IMG/VR virus record: IMGVR_UViG_3300033049_000020
Coordinates: 62,777-126,776 of that record
Strand: one strand, 5' to 3'
Source: a virus
Length of the DNA: 64,000 nucleotides
Under the pieces are notes generated by a model. It had not been told where the DNA came from and made no database searches. It worked only from the letters and a program-made list of their open reading frames with translations. The stretch's first letter is position 1. Each line of letters opens with the position of its first letter. Positions 22,387 to 30,207 of the stretch are shown here, piece by piece. The position numbers and the translations under genes were made by a program.

Positions 22387-23263
22387 GAAATATTTCGTCT
22401 AACCAACCATTTTTATATGCGGATTTATAAGCGGCTTGATTATCACCTCTAAAAGATGTCCTATTTTTATAACCCGTTGAAGCCTCAAAACATTTATCCT
22501 TAGTCCAATAGTATTTTTCGTGCCCATCCTTGGACATGTGCTTACAAATATCATCCAACCAACCCCTTCTTAATGCTATATTATAAACTGAAACGTGTTT
22601 TTTTCTAAATTCACTTTTAGTCTTACAATTAATGCTTATTTCCCGACACCTGTCCTTATCCCAAAACCCTCTGGGTTTAATTTTATTTGGAATAATATCG
22701 TATACGTCTACCAACCACCCACCGTTTTTTGCCGAATTGTAAGCTCCATGGTATTTTTTTATGAAATAGTCTCTACTTTCACATAATTTAGCCACTTCCA
22801 GACATTTTTCTCTTGTCCACTTGGTAGTATTACCCCCTAAACCACCACGTTTTCGATTAATTATATTAACCTTAGACTCTTGGTATTCTTTAATTATTTT
22901 AGACTCTAATTTAGCCGCTTCTTCTTTATCTATATAGTCGGTTAATTGTTTGACAATGAATTTATGATTATTCTTAGCTAAATATCGGTATATTGAACTT
23001 CTTCGGTCTACTCTGTGTTTATATTTCCTAACGTCTAAATTGTAAGTTAAACCAATATAGATAGCGCCACCCTCAAATTCATAAGCGTATACGCACCTAT
23101 TATATCTGTTACCGTTATTAGACATATGTTCACATAGTTCTTCGTGCCACCCCATTTTCAACGACTTATTATAAGCACCACTGAACCTAATAGTAAATTC
23201 GGTTTTAGTAGAACATAATAAGGCTAATTCCTTACATTTATTTTTGGTTAGTTTATATTTCAT
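22376..23263 (-). CDS. GIY-YIG homing endonuclease with C-terminal repeats
   Basis: 295 aa. Core YAYEFEGGAIYIGLTYNLDVRKYKH with downstream KLESKIIKEY. Four repeats of a W.K..C.E.......F......AY..A...GWL pattern surround it and probably form the DNA-reading part. Convergent with leuS; it sits exactly at the leuS 3' end between two versions of the LeuRS C-terminus. Confidence 0.88.
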   Translation of the reverse strand: MKYKLTKNKCKELALLCSTKTEFTIRFSGAYNKSLKMGWHEELCEHMSNNGNRYNRCVYAYEFEGGAIYIGLTYNLDVRKYKHRVDRRSSIYRYLAKNNHKFIVKQLTDYIDKEEAAKLESKIIKEYQESKVNIINRKRGGLGGNTTKWTREKCLEVAKLCESRDYFIKKYHGAYNSAKNGGWLVDVYDIIPNKIKPRGFWDKDRCREISINCKTKSEFRKKHVSVYNIALRRGWLDDICKHMSKDGHEKYYWTKDKCFEASTGYKNRTSFRGDNQAAYKSAYKNGWLDEIFPKT

Positions 23264-23277
23264 TATTACGGTTTATT

Positions 23278-23285
23278 ATAAATAT
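23278..23285 (-). promoter_or_regulatory. second-class promoter element for minus-strand endonuclease
   Basis: ATATTTAT on the minus strand, 15 bp before ATG 23263. Confidence 0.45.
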
Positions 23286-23314
23286 GGGCTAGAACCAAGA
23301 AAACCCATTAATTT

Positions 23315-23620
23315 ATGTACTTGATGTTCATTGGTCACTATTTCGAAGGTGGTGATTGGGACGATAGGGCTATTAAAGGTATTCGTAAGTTCAAAGGACG
23401 AATGGATAGATGGTTGAACGAAGCTGAGAAGCATGGTGAAGCTATTGACGTTAGAACGTTTATCGATACAGTTGATGGGTACGTTGAGGCATTCAAATTC
23501 AATAAGGTTATTAGTAGTTTTATGGAGTTCTACAATAAGAACAAGAATACCACAATAGATATACCTACGGCCAATATCATAAGGGAGATGATGAAATGTA
23601 TATCTCCTAATTTCAAATAA
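23315..23620 (+). pseudogene. duplicated 3' fragment of leuS
   Basis: 101 aa starting MYLMFIGHYFEGGDWDDRAIKGIRKFKGR, aligned along its length with the LeuRS C-terminus YLMFLGPYTQGGDWSDSAMVGIRRFNGR but clearly divergent. It begins where the endonuclease interrupts and has no promoter. Probably the original leuS 3' end, displaced when the endonuclease brought a new version of the end by co-conversion. Confidence 0.8.
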
Positions 23621-23622
23621 GG

Positions 23623-23653
23623 TTGCACAAGTCAATTTAATTTAGTATCTTTG
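23623..23653 (+). promoter_or_regulatory. Bacteroidota-type promoter
   Basis: TTG 23623-23625, TATCTTTG 23646-23653. Confidence 0.8.
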
Positions 23654-23657
23654 TATT

Positions 23658-23813
23658 ATGAAAAATTTTATATATTTCGTTATGGCGGTGCAAGTAGTTC
23701 TAATAGGCTTAGGTGTCTATGATGTTTACCAAGGAGACGTAGGTTTCGGAGTAAGTATGATACTATTCAACGGATTCTTCTTAGCTAATAATGTGAAGAC
23801 TATGAATCGCTGA
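23658..23813 (+). CDS. 51-aa membrane protein
   Basis: ATG 5 bp after the promoter -7 box. Two hydrophobic stretches (FIYFVMAVQVVLIGLGV and FGVSMILFNGFFLA). Resembles the small membrane proteins at 57092 and 57691 in layout. Function unknown. Confidence 0.6.
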   Translation: MKNFIYFVMAVQVVLIGLGVYDVYQGDVGFGVSMILFNGFFLANNVKTMNR

Positions 23814-23818
23814 GACTA

Positions 23819-24022
23819 ATGGCAACTGACGAAGAATTACTGAAAATCTATAGGCTCGGCTTCAATGATGAACTATGGGATAAGCCACGACAAGCTTTTA
23901 ATGATGACTTCCAAGACCGAGCCTATGGGTTAGGTATGATGGATGCAATAGCAGGTGATGACGTATCATCAGTCGATGAGAAGTCCAACGAGGAAACCTT
24001 GAAGCAGATTAAAGGATTATAG
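23819..24022 (+). CDS. conserved small phage protein
   Basis: 67 aa. LGFNDELW...AFNDDFQDRAYGLGMMDAIAGDD matches a pattern seen in small proteins of large phages. Function unknown. Confidence 0.6.
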   Translation: MATDEELLKIYRLGFNDELWDKPRQAFNDDFQDRAYGLGMMDAIAGDDVSSVDEKSNEETLKQIKGL

Positions 24023-24034
24023 CTCGGTTAACCT

Positions 24035-24043
24035 ATATTTATA
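24035..24043 (+). promoter_or_regulatory. second-class promoter element
   Basis: ATATTTATA within a near-palindromic CCTATATTTATAGG, just before ATG 24047. Confidence 0.35.
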
Positions 24044-24046
24044 GGT

Positions 24047-24829
24047 ATGTTACCAAGCATAAGAAAAAGTTTACGAGAAGGATTAATGTTCGAGCACGAT
24101 GTTGTGGACTCAAAGAGAGTACGCAATCAAATAGACCACATACGGTATGTCTTTACAGTTAATGGTGTTTTATATAACGTCAATTTCTGGCATGATGACA
24201 AGGTGCATAAATTTGGTGAGTACGAACTAGAGTTTTCAATTGATAATCAAAACAATACTGGTCAAAGAGTTGGTAAAGACCTTAGACACCTTAACACAGT
24301 TTTATACACGGTTACCAACATTATCGAAAGAGAAGTTCAAGAAAAAGGTATCATACGAGTGAAGATTGAGGGTGCTGGTGACGCTAAGGATAGTGCTGGA
24401 ATATTCAATCCAACTATTAGAGCTAAACTATACCTTAGATTCCTAAAGAACAAATATCCAACGGACGCTATAACTGCCGCAGGTCGTTATATTAATATGG
24501 ATATGACCAAGATATATCCTAACATGAAACGAGACGCTGAGAGTAGCTCAGATAAGCTTATCAAGGCTCTACTGGTTGTGTCTGATGCCGACCCAGATGA
24601 GACAGGTCTTAGAAGAGGCTTAAGTGGTAAGGATGAGTCACAATTCGTCATCAATACTGACTTTATTCAAAGCTCTAAATTTGGAACCATCTACGTAGAG
24701 ATACGAGTGTGGGGTGCTATCAACGAATATGAGCTTGCTTGGGATATAAACAGTACTGGAAACGAAGGTAGTAAAGAGTTCGAGAGCGTTGACCAAATGG
24801 TTGAGTTCATATTAGCCAATTTTAAATAA
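24047..24829 (+). CDS. hypothetical protein with IRKSLREGL N-terminus
   Basis: 260 aa, no catalytic motif recognised. The N-terminus (MLPSIRKSLREGLMF) resembles those of 3811 and 6672. Like the 3811 gene it is preceded by an ATATTTATA element, so these genes may be expressed together, possibly late. Confidence 0.6.
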   Translation: MLPSIRKSLREGLMFEHDVVDSKRVRNQIDHIRYVFTVNGVLYNVNFWHDDKVHKFGEYELEFSIDNQNNTGQRVGKDLRHLNTVLYTVTNIIEREVQEKGIIRVKIEGAGDAKDSAGIFNPTIRAKLYLRFLKNKYPTDAITAAGRYINMDMTKIYPNMKRDAESSSDKLIKALLVVSDADPDETGLRRGLSGKDESQFVINTDFIQSSKFGTIYVEIRVWGAINEYELAWDINSTGNEGSKEFESVDQMVEFILANFK

Positions 24830-24831
24830 AT

Positions 24832-24862
24832 TTGTATATATCAATTTAATTTAGTATCTTTG
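24832..24862 (+). promoter_or_regulatory. Bacteroidota-type promoter
   Basis: TTG 24832-24834, TATCTTTG 24855-24862. Confidence 0.8.
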
Positions 24863-24885
24863 TATTATTAAATCAAAACATATAA

Positions 24886-26103
24886 ATGGGTAGTTTTTCA
24901 TATACTTGCAAATTAACTGGAGTCCCTATCACATCAGGTGAGCCAGCAGTTCTAATCCCGATAAAACCTTCGGGGAAATTATATGACAATTCAGAAAAGA
25001 GTCTAAGTGAGTACGGAAAAACGTGCTTGGTATCAAATGATGGTGCTAGACTTAAATTTAATCCATGCTGGTTCCCAATCAGATTAAACTATAACGACTA
25101 TGGTAGTGGTGAAGATATTGTAAAGGACGACAACACTGAAGTACTGGAAAAGTACTATAATCTACCCATAGAAACATTGGTTGAAATCATCACTTCACAT
25201 AGAAAGGATGATGGATATGATGATGCATTAGATGAAATCAAAGACCAAGAAAATCCTGGTGAGTACGGAGCGCCTAATTACCAAGATAGATATAAAGAAC
25301 TTTTGAATATTTCTGGCATGTGGGTTCATGGAACCGTATATGATGAATTAGTCAAAGAGCAAGACCACTCGACCACTTCATGGGGATTTCCATTAGACTT
25401 GGGTATGCCAGAGATTCTAATTTCTTTCGGGTTTACCGAGATTGAAGAAGACCCGAAAGAAGCTAGATATAAACGACAGTTTGAGAAAGACGGATTGGTT
25501 GTTAATTCTGATGGTACTTGGTTACATGTTAAAGACACTAATGGGATATATGATTTAGTTAACCTACAAGACTATTGTAAGTCGGAAGGGGTTACAATCG
25601 ACATCAGTAATCATGAAAATAAGAGTTCTTGGGAGTTACTAAATGACTTCTTCATACCAACTATAGATAACTTAGACGGTGACCGTGGCTTGTTACTTAG
25701 TATGAGCACAAAGTCTATGGGTACTATACTTAGAGAGCTAATGGCTGACGGAATGGATGAGGAAGATGCTGCGGATTTAGCTTTCGAATTAAAACATGGT
25801 ATGATGTCCGAATCTAAAAAGAAAATCGCTTACCGATTACTTAATTTTGGTTGTAATGAACATTCAGTTAAAAATCCGATAACTAGAGCATACTTTGAAG
25901 CTGTCAAAGAAGGTAAACTGAGAGATGTAGTTAGAGACTTCTGGAGATTCGACAGTTATATGTACCCAACTGGTAGATTTTACGATATTATCGGTACGTC
26001 TCCACAATGTGGAGACGCTATATCGGTTAAAAGAGTATTGGAAGCCGCATTGGTAGCAGTAGCCCCACAAGTAGCTCAAGAAGAGGAATACGCAAACGAA
26101 TGA
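24886..26103 (+). CDS. large hypothetical protein
   Basis: 405 aa, acidic. The N-terminal YTCKLTGVPITSGEPAVLIP looks like a small knuckle followed by beta strands. First gene of a run of overlapping or closely spaced genes to 28068. Function unknown. Confidence 0.6.
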   Translation: MGSFSYTCKLTGVPITSGEPAVLIPIKPSGKLYDNSEKSLSEYGKTCLVSNDGARLKFNPCWFPIRLNYNDYGSGEDIVKDDNTEVLEKYYNLPIETLVEIITSHRKDDGYDDALDEIKDQENPGEYGAPNYQDRYKELLNISGMWVHGTVYDELVKEQDHSTTSWGFPLDLGMPEILISFGFTEIEEDPKEARYKRQFEKDGLVVNSDGTWLHVKDTNGIYDLVNLQDYCKSEGVTIDISNHENKSSWELLNDFFIPTIDNLDGDRGLLLSMSTKSMGTILRELMADGMDEEDAADLAFELKHGMMSESKKKIAYRLLNFGCNEHSVKNPITRAYFEAVKEGKLRDVVRDFWRFDSYMYPTGRFYDIIGTSPQCGDAISVKRVLEAALVAVAPQVAQEEEYANE

Positions 26104-26810
26104 AAAAAAATTTAAAAACATCAAAAGAGTGGGAAGAGTTAGTTCCCAAAAGATTTAAATTGCAAATCCTAGACCCAGATGGTTGGGATAGAAGTAACTA
26201 TGAATTCTCCTTTCATGAGGAGTTGATTACGTGGGAGCAATTCCGTAACAGGATGTCTTATTCTACGTGCATTGTACATGCCGATATTCATAAGTGGGAT
26301 GGTTTAATATTTCGGGAGGAATTAGAAGAAAACGGATGGAAAGAAGAAGAAGGATTGTGGCGTCACGAAACGTTCGGTGCAGAAGGATTGATGTACGATG
26401 AGGCGGTACCAAACCTACCATCACAAAATGAAATACCAGAAGGCTGGATGGATTGGAATAATCAGTCAATGGACTTCTATGTAAGTGTACTTGGGGGGTG
26501 GCAATTCCAAAGTAGTGGAGAAGCTAAAGCTATATGCAAATTGATAGCGTTCTATGAAGCCAACAAGGATAGAGACCCAAACCGAACAGAAACGGAACTA
26601 TACTCAATCAAAGACGAGTGGGTGCGACATAACGCTAAAACAGATAGAGTAATTGCAGAAGGAACTAATCGTATAAATGGAATGTTCACAATGGAAGAAG
26701 CTCAAGCGTATGTAGCTAAACAAGATGAGAGGGTAGAACTAGAGAAGTTCAACCAATATAGGTTACACTCTTTTATAATAGAAGAAATCACCAGTAAACC
26801 ATTAGTATAA
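26100..26810 (+). CDS. hypothetical protein sharing N-terminal module with 12013
   Basis: 236 aa. LDPDGWDRSNYEFSFHEELITWEQFRNRM near the N-terminus parallels FNPEKWGEGSNEFSFGHFHE in the 12013 protein. Overlaps the preceding stop by 4 bp. Confidence 0.55.
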   Translation: MKKNLKTSKEWEELVPKRFKLQILDPDGWDRSNYEFSFHEELITWEQFRNRMSYSTCIVHADIHKWDGLIFREELEENGWKEEEGLWRHETFGAEGLMYDEAVPNLPSQNEIPEGWMDWNNQSMDFYVSVLGGWQFQSSGEAKAICKLIAFYEANKDRDPNRTETELYSIKDEWVRHNAKTDRVIAEGTNRINGMFTMEEAQAYVAKQDERVELEKFNQYRLHSFIIEEITSKPLV

Positions 26811-26811
26811 G

Positions 26812-27048
26812 ATGGACTTAGAAAAACAATGGAACGACTTACGTAACGATGGTAAATTATTATCATATATTGAGGATAAGTTTGACCACTATAAAGAACT
26901 TGGCTATCAAGTAAGTGCCTTCATAAGCTCTTCTTATATTAGTATTGGAGATGAGAGTATCACAGGCAACAAATCCATGTACCACGAATTAAAGAGTATT
27001 CATGATATGGATGCGTACTTAAAAGATAAAGAGGAAAGTCAACCATGA
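26812..27048 (+). CDS. hypothetical protein
   Basis: 78 aa, short mixed alpha/beta sequence, overlaps the next gene by 4 bp. No family recognised. Confidence 0.5.
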   Translation: MDLEKQWNDLRNDGKLLSYIEDKFDHYKELGYQVSAFISSSYISIGDESITGNKSMYHELKSIHDMDAYLKDKEESQP

Positions 27049-27365
27049 ACAAACTACACGCAAGAAAAATAAGTGAAACCATACCTGATGTTGCAATATT
27101 CAACATGCTGGAACGTGCTAAGACTGAGGTAAAGGATTGGTCGGTTCCATGTAAGGTGAATGGTCAGATAAGTAGGGGACATTTCTGGAACATGTTCGCA
27201 TGTCAACTTAAAGCTCCAGATTTTGAAATCGTGAGTAGTATGGTTAAGTATAGTCTTATATATGAGTTCGGTGACCTACTTCCAAAGGAGTACCAACCAC
27301 CCAAAAAGAAAAAAGGTAAGGAGTTACCATTAAACTATATTCATTCAGAACCAAAATTTAACTAA
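27045..27365 (+). CDS. hypothetical protein
   Basis: 106 aa with a basic KKKKGKE segment near the end. Overlaps both neighbours. No family recognised. Confidence 0.5.
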   Translation: MNKLHARKISETIPDVAIFNMLERAKTEVKDWSVPCKVNGQISRGHFWNMFACQLKAPDFEIVSSMVKYSLIYEFGDLLPKEYQPPKKKKGKELPLNYIHSEPKFN

Positions 27366-27862
27366 TGGAAACAGATGGAGATTACGATACTGGATGGGAT
27401 GAATCAGAAGATACTGAACTAGAAGCATGGGATGTAGAAACGGATTCTGAAGACCCAGAATTTGAAACTGGTAAGGAACCAAATAAGGATATTGATTATT
27501 TATACATTCTTGGTGAGGCTTGGCCAGTATATCCGCAAGGTATCACCACTATTTTCGAAGATAAATATGAAAGACCTCATATTGTATCTAGAGAGCAATT
27601 TGATGCTATTCACACCAAATACTCTTGTATAGATATTGATGATGAGGTAACGGCTATCGATATAGTCAAAATTGGAAACACATCTTACGAATTTACCATT
27701 AAAGAACTTAATATCAGATGTCGCTCTAACTATCCTTGGGCATTCTTTGAGAACACTCCAGAGAATAGACCGAAAATCAATGAGTACTATAGACAGAAAA
27801 AGAATAGAGAAGAGTTGGCTGAAATAGTTGAAGTATTAAGAAACGATATTGCACAACTATGA
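27365..27862 (+). CDS. acidic hypothetical protein
   Basis: 165 aa; the first 45 residues are extremely acidic (DESEDTELEAWDVETDSED). Such tails can mimic DNA, but no family was recognised. Confidence 0.5.
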   Translation: METDGDYDTGWDESEDTELEAWDVETDSEDPEFETGKEPNKDIDYLYILGEAWPVYPQGITTIFEDKYERPHIVSREQFDAIHTKYSCIDIDDEVTAIDIVKIGNTSYEFTIKELNIRCRSNYPWAFFENTPENRPKINEYYRQKKNREELAEIVEVLRNDIAQL

Positions 27863-28068
27863 ACGAAGAAGTTACCCACTTCAATTATTGTATAGCTAGA
27901 CCATGGAAAAATAATCCAAATAGTCTATCCGCATACGCTTTAGGTACTCAATTATTTTATGGTACTATGGAGGAGGCTGAAGACACAAGAGCGAATATAA
28001 GTAAACGAGCTGGAAAAGAATATGAAATCTATAAGCTTGATAATCAACCACTTATGAGAAAACCTTAA
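27859..28068 (+). CDS. hypothetical protein
   Basis: 69 aa, last gene of the run. Its stop lies at the beginning of the 70-bp promoter repeat. Confidence 0.5.
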   Translation: MNEEVTHFNYCIARPWKNNPNSLSAYALGTQLFYGTMEEAEDTRANISKRAGKEYEIYKLDNQPLMRKP

Positions 28069-28136
28069 AATATTTTACAAAAGACTTGTATTATCCAAAT
28101 ACTTTTCGTATCTTTGTACTATATTTAATAGAAAGA
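28067..28136 (+). repeat. 70-bp perfect direct repeat, copy 2 (tRNA-operon promoter)
   Basis: Identical to 17721-17790. Confidence 0.9.
28086..28116 (+). promoter_or_regulatory. promoter of tRNA operon 2
   Basis: TTG 28086-28088, TATCTTTG 28109-28116. Confidence 0.85.
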
Positions 28137-28147
28137 CATAAACAGTT

Positions 28148-28216
28148 ATGAGAAACTTTAACGACATATTCGAATTCAACTTTGCCGCATTTGCGGAGGA
28201 GGATGATTGCATCTAG
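28148..28216 (+). CDS. 22-aa leader peptide of tRNA operon 2
   Basis: MRNFNDIFEFNFAAFAEEDD and two more residues, then TAG. It shares the first four residues and start context with the leader at 46867. Confidence 0.45.
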   Translation: MRNFNDIFEFNFAAFAEEDDCI

Positions 28217-28258
28217 ATGCCAAAGGATATGTTGTAAACGAAACTCAATACGATATAC

Positions 28259-28292
28259 AAAACCTTTGGCTAACCAGTCAAAGGTTTTTTTT
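28259..28292 (+). terminator. leader terminator/attenuator of tRNA operon 2
   Basis: AACCTTTG / CAAAGGTT stem followed by T8. Confidence 0.85.
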
Positions 28293-28311
28293 ATGCCTTA
28301 AAATTAAAATA

Positions 28312-28353
28312 TGCGACCTAAGCTAACTTGGTAGAAGCACTGGCTTGAAACCC
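28312..28353 (+). tRNA. 5' half of an interrupted tRNA (anticodon probably TGA)
   Basis: TGCGACCT acceptor strand, D-arm GCT-AACTTGGTAGA-AGC and anticodon region CTGGCTTGAAACC. The complementary acceptor strand AGGTCGCA occurs at 28982-28989, about 630 bp away, after an inserted boxA, tRNA-Phe and HNH gene. Confidence 0.5.
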
Positions 28354-28386
28354 TTCTTTCTAATAGAAGTAAAACAATTAGAGTGA

Positions 28387-28398
28387 GTTCTTTGACAT
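28387..28398 (+). promoter_or_regulatory. boxA-like antitermination site
   Basis: GTTCTTTGACAT, followed by CTTGGTTAAATGG and the tRNA-Phe. Confidence 0.5.
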
Positions 28399-28409
28399 CT
28401 TGGTTAAAT

Positions 28410-28482
28410 GGGGTAGTGGTAGAGTTGGTCAATTGCGTTCGGTTGAAGCCCGAAAGATGTAGGTTCGATTCCTACCTGCCTC
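28410..28482 (+). tRNA. tRNA-Phe(GAA)
   Basis: Acceptor GGGGTAG/CTGCCTC; anticodon arm TTCGG-TTGAAGC-CCGAA; T-arm GTAGG-TTCGATT-CCTAC. Confidence 0.85.
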
Positions 28483-28523
28483 ACAAAAGTTTGAACTATT
28501 TTTACACTTTTCAGTCTTTGTTG

Positions 28524-28531
28524 ATATTTAT
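28524..28531 (+). promoter_or_regulatory. second-class promoter element
   Basis: ATATTTAT, 16 bp upstream of the HNH gene start. Confidence 0.45.
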
Positions 28532-28547
28532 ATTAAACGATGATATT

Positions 28548-28964
28548 ATGGAAAAGAAAATTTGTACACGATGTGAAGATAGTAAAGAGTTAGACGACTT
28601 CAGTTGGAAGAGTAAAGTAAAAGGGACTAAACAGTCTAAGTGTAAAGTATGTATGCGTGAGTTGGATAAGATAAAATACGCTAATGATACTGAAAGGAGA
28701 AGAAGAATAAGGGAAACCGCAAAACTGGCTTATATTAGGAATCGTGATTTTGTGCGGAGAGTAAAAAGGTTGGGTAGCTGCTCTGAATGTGTAGAAGATA
28801 GGTGGTATTGTTTAGACTTCCATCATTGTGGAGATAAAGAGTTTGAACTTAGTGATATGGTACATTCTGGGTATTCCATTATTAAGATTAAAAAGGAAAT
28901 TAGAAAATGTAAGCTTCTATGTGCTAATTGTCATAGAGAAGAACATTACCAGAATGGTTATTGA
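28548..28964 (+). CDS. HNH homing endonuclease with N-terminal zinc ribbon
   Basis: 138 aa. KICTRCEDSKELDDFSW...CKVCMRE is a zinc ribbon; SCSECVEDRWYCLDFHHCGDK and LLCANCHREEH form the HNH core with structural zinc cysteines. Start at MEKKIC; the longer frame upstream covers the tRNA-Phe. Its last codons run into the displaced 3' half of the interrupted tRNA. Confidence 0.85.
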   Translation: MEKKICTRCEDSKELDDFSWKSKVKGTKQSKCKVCMRELDKIKYANDTERRRRIRETAKLAYIRNRDFVRRVKRLGSCSECVEDRWYCLDFHHCGDKEFELSDMVHSGYSIIKIKKEIRKCKLLCANCHREEHYQNGY

Positions 28965-28989
28965 CGCGGTTCGAAACTGGTAGGTCGCA
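28944..28989 (+). tRNA. 3' half of the interrupted tRNA
   Basis: TTCGAAA T-loop-like sequence and AGGTCGCA, which pairs with TGCGACCT at 28312. ACCAG at 28948 within the HNH gene could pair with CTGGT to complete the T-stem. Separated from its 5' half by insertion. Confidence 0.45.
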
Positions 28990-29000
28990 CCAAAACATAC

Positions 29001-29072
29001 GTGACAGTAGCTCAGTTGGTAGAGCATCGCCCTGAAGAGGCGAGTGTCGGGGGTTCGAGACCCTCTTGTCAC
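29001..29072 (+). tRNA. tRNA-Phe(GAA), second copy
   Basis: Acceptor GTGACAG/TTGTCAC; D-arm GCTC/GAGC; anticodon arm TCGCC-CTGAAGA-GGCGA. Confidence 0.9.
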
Positions 29073-29073
29073 A

Positions 29074-29130
29074 CAGCTAATATTTTAGCCAGAAATAGCT
29101 AAAATAGAGGTAAATAGTTAATATATTAGC
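29074..29130. repeat. nested inverted repeat
   Basis: Inner stem ATTTTAGC/GCTAAAAT with loop CAGAAATA; outer AGCTAATA/TATTAGCT. Lies between a tRNA and the next boxA-like site; possible processing or termination structure. Confidence 0.6.
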
Positions 29131-29133
29131 TAT

Positions 29134-29145
29134 TGTTCTTTGACA
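29134..29145 (+). promoter_or_regulatory. boxA-like site
   Basis: GTTCTTTGACAT, followed by CTTGGTTAAATGG exactly as at 28387. Confidence 0.5.
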
Positions 29146-29157
29146 TCTTGGTTAAAT

Positions 29158-29192
29158 GGTGCTGTATGCAAGCGGTTCAACGCAGCAATTTG
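29158..29192 (+). pseudogene. tRNA 5' fragment upstream of endonuclease
   Basis: GGTGCTGTATGCAAGCGG and a D-arm-like TTCAACGCA, resembling the start of the tRNA-Glu at 29859. Interrupted by the endonuclease promoter and gene. Confidence 0.45.
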
Positions 29193-29212
29193 ACATTTTC
29201 TAAATGTTTAGT

Positions 29213-29220
29213 ATATTTAT
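29213..29220 (+). promoter_or_regulatory. second-class promoter element
   Basis: ATATTTAT, with TTGACATTTTC about 20 bp upstream. Confidence 0.45.
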
Positions 29221-29237
29221 ATTAAAATAGATATATT

Positions 29238-29864
29238 ATGGTAAGAAAATGGAGAGAAAAGGAAATTGAGTTTTTAAAGCTTAATTATGGTGCTAATGGT
29301 TGTAAATACGTTTGTGAAAAATTAAATAGAGGTAGAGGTAGTGTACAGAAAAAGGCTAAAGTCTTCAACCTGAAAGTAGATAGGAAAAAAATTTATTATT
29401 CAGTGGAAGTTGTTAGTAGAATAGTCAGTGAAAGTATGTCGATGAAGGATGTGGTGTTGGCATTAGGTAAAAGTGTTAGTGGTAAACAATATAAGGTAAT
29501 AAAAAAGTTTATAGATGATAATAGTATTGACGATACACATTTTAATCCTTACCACTTAAATAAAACTAATTTAAAAATTGGTAGAGTCACATATCCAATT
29601 GACCATTGGCTTAAGAACGGTTCTAATATTAGTAGTTCTAACTTAAAGGTTAAACTATATAAAGAAGGTCTGAAGAAGAGGGATTGCGAAATGTGTGGGC
29701 AAGGTGAAGAATGGTTAGGTAAAAAAATGAGTTTAATACTTGACCATATTAATGGGGTGAATGATGATAATAGGTTGGATAACTTAAGGATTGTTTGCCC
29801 TAATTGTAACGCTACCTTGGAAACCCATTGTAGAGGTAGTAAGGGATTAAAACAACGTGCGTAA
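29238..29864 (+). CDS. HNH homing endonuclease with N-terminal helix-turn-helix
   Basis: 208 aa. The N-terminus (REKEIEFLKLNYGANGCKYVCEKL) resembles a Myb-like DNA-binding helix-turn-helix. CEMCGQGEEW...LILDHINGVNDDNRLDNLRIVCPNCNATLETH is the HNH core. The last three codons overlap the 5' acceptor strand of the next tRNA, so the insertion split a tRNA gene. Confidence 0.88.
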   Translation: MVRKWREKEIEFLKLNYGANGCKYVCEKLNRGRGSVQKKAKVFNLKVDRKKIYYSVEVVSRIVSESMSMKDVVLALGKSVSGKQYKVIKKFIDDNSIDDTHFNPYHLNKTNLKIGRVTYPIDHWLKNGSNISSSNLKVKLYKEGLKKRDCEMCGQGEEWLGKKMSLILDHINGVNDDNRLDNLRIVCPNCNATLETHCRGSKGLKQRA

Positions 29865-29937
29865 TGCAATTGGGTGCGCAACTGGGCTTTCACCCCAGCT
29901 ACATTGTTAGAGAGTGGGTTCGATTCCCACACGCATG
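29859..29937 (+). tRNA. tRNA-Glu(TTC), atypical
   Basis: Acceptor CGTGCGT/ACGCATG, starting within the endonuclease stop region; anticodon arm CTGGG-CTTTCAC-CCCAG; T-arm GTGGG-TTCGATT-CCCAC. A 15-nt stretch (CTACATTGTTAGAGA) lies where the short variable loop should be and looks like a D-loop half. Confidence 0.65.
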
Positions 29938-29949
29938 ACTATACAACCT

Positions 29950-29992
29950 TGTGTCTATATGACTTCGAGGGTTCGAATCCCTTCGGCACTAC
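29950..29992 (+). tRNA. tRNA-like remnant: acceptor plus T-arm only
   Basis: GTGTC pairs with GGCAC; T-arm GAGGG-TTCGAAT-CCCTT. Only 11 nt stand in place of the D and anticodon arms. Confidence 0.4.
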
Positions 29993-29995
29993 ATT

Positions 29996-30087
29996 ATTGG
30001 TGTTCCAAATTGACCTAAAATTGAGTGTTTTGGAACACCAATAACCAGCCAAAACTACCTGTTTTAGGGTACATTTGGCTGGTTATA
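29996..30087. repeat. two adjacent long hairpins
   Basis: First: TTGGTGTTCCAAA with TTTTGGAACACCAA around a 16-nt loop. Second: TAACCAGCCAAA with TTTGGCTGGTTA around TACCTGTTTTAGGG. They follow directly one after the other between tRNA genes. Confidence 0.7.
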
Positions 30088-30132
30088 GAACGCGGAATGT
30101 ACTTAAATGTGGTAGATTCCGAGAAATATCAC

Positions 30133-30204
30133 CGCCCGTTGGTCTATCGGTTAGGACGTCTGGTTTTCAACCAGAAGGTGATGGGTTCAATTCCCATACG
30201 GGTG
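30133..30204 (+). tRNA. tRNA-Glu(TTC)
   Basis: Acceptor CGCCCGT/ACGGGTG; anticodon arm TCTGG-TTTTCAA-CCAGA; T-arm ATGGG-TTCAATT-CCCAT. Confidence 0.85.
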
Positions 30205-30207
30205 ACC

